A stretch of 60,483 bases of DNA from Clostridiales bacterium Firm_04. GTDB taxonomy: Bacteria > Bacillota > Clostridia > Oscillospirales > Ruminococcaceae. This document shows, piece after piece, positions 32,850-41,769 of the stretch; the first letter of the stretch is position 1, and every line of letters starts with the position of its first letter. The stretch lies in the NCBI GenBank assembly GCA_001603005.1, contig LVAJ01000038.1:1-60483 (forward strand). The letters run 5' to 3'. The notes under the pieces were generated by a model that saw nothing but the letters and a program-made list of their open reading frames with translations, did no database searches and was not told where the DNA came from. The translations under genes were made by a program, and so were the position numbers.

Positions 32850-33620
32850 ATGTTCTGCCCGAACTGCGGTTTTCAGATCAGCGATGACGCACGCTTCTGT
32901 GAACAGTGCGGTGCTTCTCTGAACAGCGGCGGAATGCGCGCTGAAACGGAAACGAACGCACCTGCACAGACCCCTCCCGTTCAGAACGCAGCGATGGAGG
33001 GCACGAAGGTCACAAAGAATATTTATCTGTGTCCGGACGGCATGTTCCGCTGGATCTATGAATTCAGAATGATGAAGAATCCGGTGATCCTGTTCACGAT
33101 CCTAAAAATTTTCGGAGGGATCTTCGGCGGTATCTGGTTATTTGAAACTGTCCTGATGCTGTTTGACGGCTTTGACACAGAGGTCTTTCTTCACAATACC
33201 TTTGCCATTGCGGCCATCACACTGGTGATACTGGTGATCGGCCTTCTTTCGTATGTGATCGTTGCGGCAATGAACGGCTGGAAATATATCGTGCTGTTTG
33301 AGATGAACGATGAAGGCGTAACGCATACCCAGATGCAGAAGCAGTTTGAAAAGGCACAGGCCATCGGCTGGCTGACAGCAATGGCAGGTGCGATGACAGG
33401 CAATCTTACAACAATAGGAATCGGCATCAACACCGCGGTTCATAACAGTCTGCATTCTGATTTTGCGAAAGTGCGGAAGATCAAGGTCCGCCGCAGACAG
33501 CACACGATCCATGTCAATGAACTGCTCGAAAAGAATCAGGTGTATGCAGAACCGGAAGATTTTGATTTCGTACTGGATCATATCAGTAAGAGGATTCCCG
33601 CTGATGCAGCCGGAAAATGA
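32850..33620 (+). CDS. Zinc-ribbon membrane protein
   Basis: A 256-residue protein with an N-terminal ribbon (CPNCGFQI...CEQCGASL), a linker, and two membrane helices (about 80-105 and 118-145). The soluble C-terminal part resembles the intracellular half of other zinc-ribbon/PH-like proteins (KYIVLFEMNDEGVTHTQMQ). ATG 32850 lies seven bases after GAGGAGG; an earlier in-frame start at 32814 lacks a ribosome site. Third gene of the operon. Function unknown. Confidence 0.72.
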   Translation: MFCPNCGFQISDDARFCEQCGASLNSGGMRAETETNAPAQTPPVQNAAMEGTKVTKNIYLCPDGMFRWIYEFRMMKNPVILFTILKIFGGIFGGIWLFETVLMLFDGFDTEVFLHNTFAIAAITLVILVIGLLSYVIVAAMNGWKYIVLFEMNDEGVTHTQMQKQFEKAQAIGWLTAMAGAMTGNLTTIGIGINTAVHNSLHSDFAKVRKIKVRRRQHTIHVNELLEKNQVYAEPEDFDFVLDHISKRIPADAAGK

Positions 33621-33653
33621 TCCGGAATACCAAAGGGAAAGGAGCCGGTCTGA

Positions 33654-34163
33654 ATGAAATGGATTCCGAAAAAGGGATGCCTGTTTGTATGCGCGGTCCA
33701 GCTGCTGCTCGGAAGCTGCAGCGGATTCGGCTCAAATCCGGATAACATGCCCTATGAACCGGATACGCCTGCGCCGGCAGCCCATGACGGTCTCTTTGTA
33801 TCAGAGCACGGCAGTATGCGCTTCAACGGCGACGGAACAAGTGTTGAAACAGATTTTGACGCCGTGCTGGCTGCACTGACCGGTCTTCCGGACGGCACGC
33901 AAACCGGCAGCTATGTGTTCCTCAGCGGCGATCTTCCGCCTCACGGCAGCATGCCTGTCCGGTATGATACCGCGCACAAGCTGCAAATCACCGTCGGTGA
34001 CCGATCTGCCGTGATTGATATGGGGATCGCTTCGGAGGACGGAAAAACCGCACAGGTCGGCGTGGATATTGTGACTCCCGAACGGATCCCGATGCTGTTC
34101 CGTGAAGACGGCCGTACAATTGATGTAATGTTTGTTAAGGAATCGCGCAGTGAGAACGAATGA
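33654..34163 (+). CDS. Small lipoprotein
   Basis: A 169-residue lipoprotein (lipobox LGSC, Cys near residue 22), followed by a Pro/Asp-rich spacer and a compact beta-rich domain (FVSEHGSMRFNGDGTSVE onward). Last gene of the zinc-ribbon operon. It ends 12 bases before repeat R3, whose opening hairpin probably terminates the transcript. It may be the extracellular partner of the membrane proteins encoded before it. No family recognised. Confidence 0.68.
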   Translation: MKWIPKKGCLFVCAVQLLLGSCSGFGSNPDNMPYEPDTPAPAAHDGLFVSEHGSMRFNGDGTSVETDFDAVLAALTGLPDGTQTGSYVFLSGDLPPHGSMPVRYDTAHKLQITVGDRSAVIDMGIASEDGKTAQVGVDIVTPERIPMLFREDGRTIDVMFVKESRSENE

Positions 34164-34175
34164 GTAATATGTGAG

Positions 34176-34369
34176 TGCCCGGCGTTTGCCGGGCATTTCG
34201 CTTTCCATATTTTTCTGATTTGTCATGCATTTATTTTCCGATATTTGAAACGAATTTCCGAAATCGGAAAAGAGTGCGATTCAAAAGCTCTCTAGCGCGA
34301 TGTAAAAGCATCGCAAATGTGTGCCTTTCGTGGTATCATTTTTGAGGTGTGTGCGATTTCGTGTGCAGT
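34176..34369. repeat. Att-like direct repeat R3
   Basis: A 194-bp copy of R2, direct orientation. It opens with the hairpin TGCCCGGC-gttt-GCCGGGCA (34176-34195), which doubles as terminator of the zinc-ribbon operon, and ends in the doubled GTGTGC motif. It is more diverged in the middle than at the ends. Confidence 0.8.
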
Positions 34370-34462
34370 AAAATGAGTCTATATCTGATATCTCAGATAT
34401 CATCCTTTCATGCTTTGTTGACCCGATATAGTCTGTATTTTATCGCAAAAAACAGTTACTGC

Positions 34463-34491
34463 TTGCATCTTTTTCGCTGCTATGGTATAAT
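34463..34491 (+). promoter_or_regulatory. Promoter of the truncated HTH gene
   Basis: TTGCAT (34463-34468), 17 bases, TATAAT (34486-34491), 66 bases before the ATG. Confidence 0.7.
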
Positions 34492-34557
34492 AAACACAAA
34501 AAGCATCTGCTGGAATACGACGGACAGGCAGGGTGCGGAACAGAACGGGGGAACAAT

Positions 34558-35343
34558 ATGCAGCAGAAAATGTCAGAAGAGGAACTTGAACTGCTGAAGC
34601 AGATTCAGGAGGATCTGAATCTTGTGAACCAGGAATACGGCTGTACGGTGGATCGGAAGAAGCTTTTGACTGAGTTGCTGGAACGGAATGCGGATCCGGT
34701 CAGACCAGAGGAAGCCGAACTGTTCTTTTCCGGCGTTCTCCCTTCCGGATGGAGGAATTGTTATTTCAGGGAGCCGAAAATGCTTTCCAAATATCTGAAT
34801 GAGCTCAGAAAGGCAATTTCCGTTGATTGGTGCGAAAACTATCTGGAGCCGGAACTGCGCGGACTGCAAGGGAGCGAATCGTTGCGGGACTGTGTGATTT
34901 CCATGAGCCAAATGAAAAAGAATTTGAACCTTTCGCTGCGAAAGGAGAATATGCTTTCGTCACACAAACAGGTGGAATCCTATCTGAGAGAGATGCGCAG
35001 CAAGGCAGGGATTGCGCCGGATTTCCGGTTTATTCCGCCCGATCGGTTTGCAGAGATCGTGGATATCTATCTGGAAGCAATGGAGGAGCGCGGAGACTGC
35101 ACACAGGAGGAGCTGGGCAGGCTTCTCGGCATGACGCAGAGTGCTGTCAGCAAGCTGCGGAAAGAACAGACAAAAACCTCAACGGAAAGAGAATTCTGGG
35201 TACTGAACCCGCGTTCTAAAATTGAATCTATCGTATTTACGTCCTTTTTCACATTCAATTTGCCGTCCGTGTGCAGATTCGTGTGCACTTCCTGCACTCC
35301 CCTGCCATATCATGAAAACGGAATCATTCCGATTACCTCTTGA
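34558..35343 (+). CDS. HTH protein with its C-terminus replaced by repeat R4
   Basis: A 261-codon frame. Residues 1-215 look like a real helical cytoplasmic protein ending in a helix-turn-helix (TQEELGRLLGMTQSAVSKL, about 180-200). From about residue 214 the codons are simply the translation of repeat R4 (35198-35318), so the original 3' end has been lost by insertion or recombination at the att-like site. The product may still bind DNA. No family beyond the HTH is recognised. ATG 34558 follows a GGGGGAAC-type ribosome site. Confidence 0.6.
   Translation: MQQKMSEEELELLKQIQEDLNLVNQEYGCTVDRKKLLTELLERNADPVRPEEAELFFSGVLPSGWRNCYFREPKMLSKYLNELRKAISVDWCENYLEPELRGLQGSESLRDCVISMSQMKKNLNLSLRKENMLSSHKQVESYLREMRSKAGIAPDFRFIPPDRFAEIVDIYLEAMEERGDCTQEELGRLLGMTQSAVSKLRKEQTKTSTEREFWVLNPRSKIESIVFTSFFTFNLPSVCRFVCTSCTPLPYHENGIIPITS
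35198..35318. repeat. Att-like direct repeat R4
   Basis: A 121-bp partner of R1 (26383-26503), aligned without gaps; 49 of the last 51 bases are identical. It lies inside the reading frame of the HTH gene. With R1 it brackets an 8.8-kb segment that itself contains R2 and R3. Confidence 0.75.
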
Positions 35344-35413
35344 ATATACGCGCAGTTTGGTGTATCATATAATAGAACTTATTTCACAACGCATTCGCAA
35401 AGGAGGTACTGCT

Positions 35414-37009
35414 ATGAATCCTGCCGAGAACAAAGGGCGAAAGCTCCCGGTCGGTATCCAGAGCTTTGAAAAGCTGCGGGAGTTTCAGGCCGTTTATGTC
35501 GATAAAACAGAATATGTATACAAACTCGTTCATGAACTGACCCCGTTTTTTCTGATCCGTCCCAGACGGTTCGGCAAAAGCCTGCTTCTTTCAACGCTTC
35601 GGGCATACTGGGAAGGAAAAAAGGAGCTCTTCACAGGGCTTGCAATCGAGCAGCTGGAAGCAGATAACCCGGAAGCATGGCAGCCCTACCCTGTTTTCTA
35701 TTTTGATCTGAACGGAACGGACTATACCAAAGAGAATGCGCTGGAGAGCATGCTATCGGCGCACCTGAGCAAATGGGAAGCGCAATTCAACTGTGAAGCT
35801 GAGAACAGATCGCTGGAAGAGCGCTTTGCAAATCTGCTGACGAAAGCGCATCAGCAAACCGAGCGGCGCTGTGTTGTTCTGGTCGATGAATACGACAAGC
35901 CGCTGCTTGATCTGATCGACTATCCTGATCTCGAAGAGCATAACAAAGCAGTATTCAAGGGATTCTTCGGCAATCTGAAAAGCTACGACGAACATCTCCG
36001 GTTTGTGTTCATCACCGGTGTAACGAAATTTCATAAGGTCAGCATTTTCAGTGATCTGAACCAGTTGTGTGATATTTCACTGTCCAAAGAGTATTCCGGT
36101 ATCTGCGGAATCACGGATGACGAAATGCAGAGCTACTTTCCGTATGAGATCGAAAACCTAGCAAATGAACAGGATATTCCCGTTGCGGAATGTCTGACAC
36201 GGCTAAAGCAGACGTATGACGGCTATCGCTTTCATGAAAAAGGCGAAAATGTATATAATCCGTACAGCTTGCTGAAAGCATTTTTCGCAAAAGCGTTTGA
36301 TTCATACTGGTTTGAGACGGGTACGCCGACATTCCTTTTGAAGCAGCTGAAAGCAATGGATTTTAATGTCCGCAGTTTCAGCAACAAAACCCTGTACGCA
36401 AGTGCAAGTATGCTGAAGGATTACAACGCAGACAATCCTGATCCGATCCCGCTTTTGTATCAGACCGGCTATCTGACGATTGCCGACTACGATCCAGCGG
36501 CGCGTGAATATACGCTTGCATTTCCGAACAACGAGGTCAAATACGGCTTTCTCGAAAGCCTGATGCCGGAATATGTGTCCGACTGCGGTTCCGGTTCCGG
36601 AATAGATGTGTTCACGCTTAGGCGGTATATCAGCCGCGGCGATCTGGAAAGCATCCGGAATGTGCTGACAGCACTCTTTGCAAGAATCACCTACACCACA
36701 AAGGATACTCCGTTTGAGCATTATTTTCAGACTGTCATCTATCTTGTGTTCACACTGCTCGGACAGTTCGCGGAATGCGAGATGCACACCTTTACGGGGC
36801 GGATCGACTGCAAAGTCGAAACAGATCAATTCATCTATCTGTTTGAGTTCAAGCGTGATGAGACCGCAGAGAATGCCCTGAAACAGATCGAGGATAAAAG
36901 CTATGCACTCCCGTTCGCGGCAGATAACAGAAAGCTGCTGAAAATCGGCGTATCCTTTGATTCGGAAAAGCGAATGCTGGCAGACTGGAAAGTCGTTGAA
37001 GCATCATAA
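35414..37009 (+). CDS. AAA-ATPase-like / PD-(D/E)XK nuclease-like protein (DUF1703 family)
   Basis: A 531-residue protein of the AAA-ATPase-like (PF09820) plus DUF1703 (PF08011) family, common in gut Firmicutes and Bacteroidetes. Seen: N-terminal IQSFEKLREFQAVYVDKTEY, a degenerate P-loop RPRRFGKSLLLSTL (about 47-60), the Walker-B-like CVVLVDEYDKPLLD (about 152-165), and near the C-terminus a PD-(D/E)XK-like core (GRIDCKVETDQFIYLFEFKRD, about 475-495; quoted as landmarks only). The family is thought to be mobile or defence-linked; its substrate is unknown. AGGAGG precedes ATG 35414. Confidence 0.85.
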   Translation: MNPAENKGRKLPVGIQSFEKLREFQAVYVDKTEYVYKLVHELTPFFLIRPRRFGKSLLLSTLRAYWEGKKELFTGLAIEQLEADNPEAWQPYPVFYFDLNGTDYTKENALESMLSAHLSKWEAQFNCEAENRSLEERFANLLTKAHQQTERRCVVLVDEYDKPLLDLIDYPDLEEHNKAVFKGFFGNLKSYDEHLRFVFITGVTKFHKVSIFSDLNQLCDISLSKEYSGICGITDDEMQSYFPYEIENLANEQDIPVAECLTRLKQTYDGYRFHEKGENVYNPYSLLKAFFAKAFDSYWFETGTPTFLLKQLKAMDFNVRSFSNKTLYASASMLKDYNADNPDPIPLLYQTGYLTIADYDPAAREYTLAFPNNEVKYGFLESLMPEYVSDCGSGSGIDVFTLRRYISRGDLESIRNVLTALFARITYTTKDTPFEHYFQTVIYLVFTLLGQFAECEMHTFTGRIDCKVETDQFIYLFEFKRDETAENALKQIEDKSYALPFAADNRKLLKIGVSFDSEKRMLADWKVVEAS

Positions 37010-37027
37010 TCACGATATTGCTAAAAG

Positions 37028-37060
37028 AATCGCCGCCCGATTCCATGTCAGGCGGCGATT
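37028..37060 (+). terminator. Terminator after the AAA-ATPase gene
   Basis: AATCGCCGCC pairs with GGCGGCGATT around a 13-base loop, 19 bases past the stop codon; the following T-run is weak. Confidence 0.65.
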
Positions 37061-37198
37061 GCTTCATTCCCCCTTGTTGTTGTGAAAGGCGTACCATAGC
37101 TGCACACAACCCCCACTGCGTCAAAAAATCTATGCATTCAATAGCCTTGACAAATTCATTCATTTCGGGGAAAAAAAGATGGAAACGAGGTGACTTTC

Positions 37199-37368
37199 AT
37201 GGATATTGCAAGAGAACAGGCAATCAAAAACGCGGTTGCATCTGCTGAGATGGAAGGCTTACACCCGACTGAGAATGATATTGCCCGTATTCGGGACTTT
37301 GTAGAGAAAAGATCACGCATGATGAATTGATCGCAATGATACTTTCAGAAGTTAAAGAGGTATCATAA
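37199..37368 (+). pseudogene. Frameshifted VbhA-like antitoxin
   Basis: From ATG 37199 the frame reads MDIAREQAIKNAVASAEMEG and so on to RDFVEK, then stops at 37330. Shifting one base near 37310 restores KITHDELIAMILSEVKEVS to a stop at 37366-37368, which is the expected end of VbhA-family antitoxins (about 60 residues). GAGGTGA precedes the start. VbhA proteins block Fic AMPylating toxins; no Fic gene follows, only a 42-codon fragment. The toxin has therefore probably been lost, and the antitoxin is decaying or carries a sequencing error. Confidence 0.55.
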
Positions 37369-37496
37369 TGGCTGTCTACGATGTATCCGGTACACCGAAA
37401 GAAGTCAGATCAAATCGAAAACACACTGAATGCAGCCCCGGAGGGCTGCATTTTATCTCCTTTATCATTGCTTTCAATGCAGAAACCACCGCCTGA
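37368..37496 (+). pseudogene. 42-codon gene fragment after the antitoxin
   Basis: Its ATG shares a base with the antitoxin stop (TAATG). It reads MAVYDVSGTPKEV and then runs through a terminator-like hairpin (GCAGCCC/GGGCTGC, 37432-37449) into non-coding sequence. Probably the first dozen codons of a gene deleted downstream. No function assigned. Confidence 0.35.
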
Positions 37497-37517
37497 CTGA
37501 ATATCATGCGGTGGTTT
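37483..37517 (-). terminator. Terminator of the 1303-residue LRR-dockerin gene
   Basis: AAACCACCGC pairs with GCGGTGGTTT around a 15-base loop. Relatives with the same ACCGCC/GGCGGT core lie at 41988-42013, 47311-47342 and 50377-50407, each beside a surface-protein gene. Confidence 0.7.
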
Positions 37518-37553
37518 TGCTGTTTATGAGGTATTAATGTTCATACGGGTGCT

Positions 37554-40500
37554 TCATGATGTCTCAGCTTCTGTGAGATACCTGTCAGCGTCAATCCAGA
37601 TATCCTCATGAAGTGCCAGCGACTTCGGACGCGGTTGTGCCTGTTGCTGTTTGCCGAGGAGCTGCTCCCATGTGAGGACTTTGCCTGCAACCTTTGTTTC
37701 CGTGTAGTAGATCAGGATATTCTGTGCATCGTCCACATTGAGTTTGCCGTCCTCATTCACATCAACCGCTTTACGCTGAATGTCTGTCAGGTTAACCGGA
37801 TTACCGGCGAATTGTTCCGTATAGGCAATCAGTGCAGTCTGTGCGTCATCAACGCCGATCTTTCCGTCGCCGTTGACGTCGCCGCGCAGGAACTCCGGTT
37901 CTGTGGGCGTGGTTTCGCTGGTTGCTGTTGTGTCACTGGTCTGAGATTCCGACTCGCTTGTCACAGTAGCAGATGTCGTTGTGACAGTGGTTGTCGTCTC
38001 TCTTGTCGTCGTTTCGCTTGCCGTGGTAGTCGCCTTCGTCGTCGAAGTTGTGGTCGTTGTTGTGGTAGTCGCCTTCGTTGTAGTGATTGTAGTCGTGGTC
38101 GGTTTCGTCGTCGGAATCGTTGTGGTGGTTGTAGTCGTCGTCGGCTTCGTTGTCGAAGTCGTAGTAGTGGTTGTCGTAGTCTGCTTCACCGTTGTAGTTG
38201 TAGCAGCGGTCGTTGTCAGCGCTTCCAGCGGCTCAAATTTGTATCCGTATTTCTTAGCATACGTCTGCGCGGTTGAACCCTTATAGCCGCGGATCGTGCC
38301 GCTGAATGTCGCCTTTTCTGCCATGCCGTCATAGCCGTTGGTGATCGTTCCCGCATCATCTTTGATCACACATTCCGGATTTAGAATTGTGACGTCCGTT
38401 AGTGCCGCACAGCCGATTCCGTCGATCTGTGCAACGCTTTCCGGCAGTGTGATCTTTGTAATCGCGTCACAATCCATGAACGCGTATGGATTGATGACCT
38501 TGACGTTGTCAGGAACAGTCACTTCGCCGGAAGCCGCCGAAGCATCGATCAGGATCCCGTTGACTGCGACAAGCGGATTTTTCGCCTGCTGTGCGGCAAG
38601 CCAGGGTGTCCCTGAGAATGCGGGCTCATAGAAATTCTGAACGGATGCAGGAATATTGACCTCACTGAGCGCGGTACAGCCGGAGAACACAAGATTGCCG
38701 ATCGTTTCGCAGCCGTCCGGAATGGTGACAGATTTCAGAGAAGTACACTGCGCGAAGGCTGCTTCATATATATTTTTCAGCTTGGCGGGCAGCGTGACTT
38801 TTTCCAGATTTTTGCAGCCCCAGAAGGTCTGCATCCCGAACGATGTCAGGGAATCCGGCAGAATGACTTCGGTCAGCTTGTCGCACTGTGCAAATGCAAA
38901 CTGTGCAAAGCCGGTCACGGGCATTCCGTTGATTTCTGCGGGGATCTTCAGCACGGCAGGCAGGTCGTCGGTATAACCGGTGATAATCACGCCGCTGTCT
39001 ATCGTTTCGTATTTCATCCCCTGAGAAACATTGTCATCCGGCTTCGGTACTTCAAACGGGATGCTGTTCTTCTTGGCGTAGGTCTCCGCATAGGAGCCTT
39101 TGCTGCCGCAGATCGTGAGACTGGTGCAGTTGTCAAACGCATAATTGCCGATACTTGTCACGCTTTCCGGAATCGTCACGCTGCTCAGCGCGACGCCGCC
39201 GTAGAATGTAAACCGGCCGATCGCAGTCACGCCTTCCGGGATCTTAAAGCTTGTCAGGCTCGGGCAGTCATAAAACGCGTAGTCGCCGATGCTTTTCACG
39301 CTGTCCGGTACTGTGATGCTTTTCAGCGCGGTGCAGCTTTCAAATGCAGAAGGACTGATCGTTGTAACGCTGTCCGGAAGCACGACGCTCGTCAGCTTAT
39401 CGCACATATCAAATGCGCGTTCACCGATCACTTTCACAGGCACACCGTTGATCTCTGCGGGAATGACCAGCTCTGACGGAATGTCATCGGAAAAGCCGGT
39501 AATGGTGACTGCACCGTTTTCGACTGAATACTGAAGGCTGTCCAGTACAAGCTGTTTCTCAGCCCCCGGTACTTCAAACGGGATTCCGTTCTCATCCGCG
39601 TAATTCTCCGCAAATGAGTCTGTGCTGCCGTAAATCGTCAGATGATCGCACTCGGAAAATGCCTGTTCCCCAATCTCAGTCACGGCATCCGGAATCGTGA
39701 TGCCTGTCAGCGCAGAGCAGACGGAAAATGCATATTGCCCGATGCTTTTCACGCTGTCCGGAATCGTCACGCTTGTCAGCGAATCGCAGCCGGCGAACGC
39801 GCTGTTGCCGATGCGTGTGACAGGTTTGCCGTCGATTTCCGCCGGGATAACCAGTTCTGCGGGCAGATCATCTGTATAGTCGATGATGGTGACCTCGCCG
39901 TTTTCGACCGTATAGATCATGCCGCCGGACACCGCTTCTGCCGGCAGGTTTGCCAGATCCTCAAACGGGAAGCCGTAGGTTTCGGCGTAGGTCTGCGCCG
40001 TAGAGCCGGGATGTCCGTAAATCACTGTGCCTTCGTTGAAAACGGTGTCCTCAGGATAGAATTCGCAGTCCGGATTCATCACGGCCGCATATTGCATTGC
40101 CCTGCATCCCTTGAATGCACACGGCCCGAGTTTCGACACATTCTCCGGGATCGTGATTTTTTTCAGGGAAGTGCAGTATCCAAAGGCTGCAAATTCGATT
40201 GATTTCACGGTGTCCGGAATATTCACATTCTTCAGATTATACGCGTTTATGAACGTTTCACTCGGAATCACGGTCAGATTCTGCGGCAGCTCAACAGCCC
40301 GCAAATTTGCGTCCAGATAGAACACAGCCTCGCCCATTTCGGTCAGATTGCGCGGCATGGTGACATACTGCAAGGCATCGCACTTATTGAAAGCATGGGC
40401 GCGGATCGTCGTCACGCTTTCGGGAATATCAACCGAAACCAGTCCCATACAGAAACAGAACGCGTGTTTGCCGATGATCTCAACGCCTTCCGGAATGCTG

Positions 40501-41465
40501 ACAACATTCAGCTTGTCGCATGAAAAGAACGCTTCATCGCAGATTTCAATCACAGAATCCGGAATCGCGTATTCGGCTGCCGCATAAGCCTCCGGAACAC
40601 GCACCAGCTTTGTCATATCCTTGCTGAACACGACGCCGTCCACGGAACAATACGCCGGATTCTTCGGATCAACCGTAATGGAACACAGCGGGGTGTAACC
40701 GTCAAACAATGCTCCGAGTGATGTAACACTTGCCGGAATCGTGAGGTCTGTCATAGAATCACAATCCATAAACGCGTTCTCACCGATGCTTGTCACACTA
40801 TCCGGAATGCTGACAGTATTCAGCCTTCGGCAGCAATAGAATGCATCATCGCAGATTTCAGTCACAGAATCCGGGATCGCATATTCAGCTGCCGCATAAG
40901 CATCCGGAAAACACACCAGTTTTGTCATATCCTTACTGAACACGACGCCGTCCACGGAACAATACGCCGGATTCTCCGGATCAACCGTAATGGACTGTAT
41001 CCCTGTATCATAGATCAAAGGGCTTTTGAGTGTCGTTACGCCTGCCGGGATCGTGATACCTGTCAGTTTTTCACATTCGTTAAACGCAGAAACGCCGATG
41101 CTTGTCACACTGTCCGGAATGGAAACAGATATCAGCTGCGGACAGCTTGAAAATGTGTAATTTCCGATTTCTGTAATGCCATTTTCAATTACAACCTCTT
41201 TGATGCTTTTTGCACACTGATCCCAGTTGGAACCGGGATCAGAATAAACGTCGATCGCGCCGGTTCCGGTGATCGTGAGTTTGCCGCTGCTGTCCAGTGT
41301 CCATGCTGCATGTTCGCCGCATTTGCCTTCGCCCGTTCCTGTAAGATATGCACTTGCCGTCAGGACGTTTTCCGGTATCAGCGGCAGCGCAGAGATATTT
41401 CCCCCGACTGCAAGCGCGGAAAATAGCCAGGCGCAGAGCGTACTGTATAACCGTTTCTTTTTCAT
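37554..41465 (-). CDS. Giant BspA-like LRR protein with dockerin
   Basis: A 1303-residue secreted protein. Signal peptide about 1-38. Residues about 60-1080 are BspA-type leucine-rich repeats (units like LTSVTIPDSVKSIGQYAF) in several blocks separated by short VENGxVTITG segments. A Thr-rich linker (about 1105-1180) leads to a type I dockerin (about 1194-1265) with two calcium loops, DVNGDGKIGVDDAQ and DVNEDGKLNVDDAQ. About 30 further residues follow (QAQPRP...HED.W.D). The dockerin should attach it to a cohesin scaffold. A TATTAT promoter lies about 275 bases upstream of the ATG, giving a long structured leader. Confidence 0.88.
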   Translation of the reverse strand: MKKKRLYSTLCAWLFSALAVGGNISALPLIPENVLTASAYLTGTGEGKCGEHAAWTLDSSGKLTITGTGAIDVYSDPGSNWDQCAKSIKEVVIENGITEIGNYTFSSCPQLISVSIPDSVTSIGVSAFNECEKLTGITIPAGVTTLKSPLIYDTGIQSITVDPENPAYCSVDGVVFSKDMTKLVCFPDAYAAAEYAIPDSVTEICDDAFYCCRRLNTVSIPDSVTSIGENAFMDCDSMTDLTIPASVTSLGALFDGYTPLCSITVDPKNPAYCSVDGVVFSKDMTKLVRVPEAYAAAEYAIPDSVIEICDEAFFSCDKLNVVSIPEGVEIIGKHAFCFCMGLVSVDIPESVTTIRAHAFNKCDALQYVTMPRNLTEMGEAVFYLDANLRAVELPQNLTVIPSETFINAYNLKNVNIPDTVKSIEFAAFGYCTSLKKITIPENVSKLGPCAFKGCRAMQYAAVMNPDCEFYPEDTVFNEGTVIYGHPGSTAQTYAETYGFPFEDLANLPAEAVSGGMIYTVENGEVTIIDYTDDLPAELVIPAEIDGKPVTRIGNSAFAGCDSLTSVTIPDSVKSIGQYAFSVCSALTGITIPDAVTEIGEQAFSECDHLTIYGSTDSFAENYADENGIPFEVPGAEKQLVLDSLQYSVENGAVTITGFSDDIPSELVIPAEINGVPVKVIGERAFDMCDKLTSVVLPDSVTTISPSAFESCTALKSITVPDSVKSIGDYAFYDCPSLTSFKIPEGVTAIGRFTFYGGVALSSVTIPESVTSIGNYAFDNCTSLTICGSKGSYAETYAKKNSIPFEVPKPDDNVSQGMKYETIDSGVIITGYTDDLPAVLKIPAEINGMPVTGFAQFAFAQCDKLTEVILPDSLTSFGMQTFWGCKNLEKVTLPAKLKNIYEAAFAQCTSLKSVTIPDGCETIGNLVFSGCTALSEVNIPASVQNFYEPAFSGTPWLAAQQAKNPLVAVNGILIDASAASGEVTVPDNVKVINPYAFMDCDAITKITLPESVAQIDGIGCAALTDVTILNPECVIKDDAGTITNGYDGMAEKATFSGTIRGYKGSTAQTYAKKYGYKFEPLEALTTTAATTTTVKQTTTTTTTTSTTKPTTTTTTTTIPTTKPTTTTITTTKATTTTTTTTSTTKATTTASETTTRETTTTVTTTSATVTSESESQTSDTTATSETTPTEPEFLRGDVNGDGKIGVDDAQTALIAYTEQFAGNPVNLTDIQRKAVDVNEDGKLNVDDAQNILIYYTETKVAGKVLTWEQLLGKQQQAQPRPKSLALHEDIWIDADRYLTEAETS

Positions 41466-41735
41466 GGAAATACCTCCTTTTCAGTTGCTGCTGTCAGAAT
41501 AACAGGACAGCTTTTCGGATTGTCTTTGTTCGGCAGCGCAGAGGCTGAAAGCCGAACGGGTGCATATATGCTGTCAGATTGCTGCCTGCAATCTGTGCAT
41601 ATCCTTCTGATGCAGCGAGAACCGTCAGTCCAGTGTGACACCCTCGGCAGCCATTGCAGCGAATATCCCAGTCACTGACAACCGTTTTTTATGATGCACA
41701 CTCCCCTCAGGGCCATTCCGGGCATTGTTTTATAA
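41466..41735 (-). other. Long structured 5' leader of the LRR-dockerin gene
   Basis: Between the promoter and ATG 41465 are about 265 transcribed bases with clean hairpins: 41575-41595 (8-bp stem, 5-nt loop), 41528-41557 (GTTCGGC/GCCGAAC) and 41490-41511 (GCTGTC/GACAGC). There is also a distal helix, GTCAGT (41624-41629) with ACTGAC (41674-41679), whose 3' strand has an alternative partner at 41635-41639. It matches no riboswitch class I know. AAAGGAGG sits before the ATG. In 41770-42194 I see no gene, only a weak terminator at 41988-42013. Confidence 0.5.
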
Positions 41736-41740
41736 TATTA

Positions 41741-41769
41741 TAATACCATAGCATATAATTTATGTCAAT
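41741..41769 (-). promoter_or_regulatory. Promoter of the 1303-residue LRR-dockerin gene
   Basis: On the minus strand TTGACA (41764-41769), 17 bases, TATTAT (41741-41746), in an AT-rich block. Confidence 0.75.

Noticed and set aside
37981..38210. Tandem GTNGTNGTN repeats, at first sight like a CRISPR or satellite array
   Set aside because: They are the codons of the Thr-rich linker in the 1303-residue dockerin protein.
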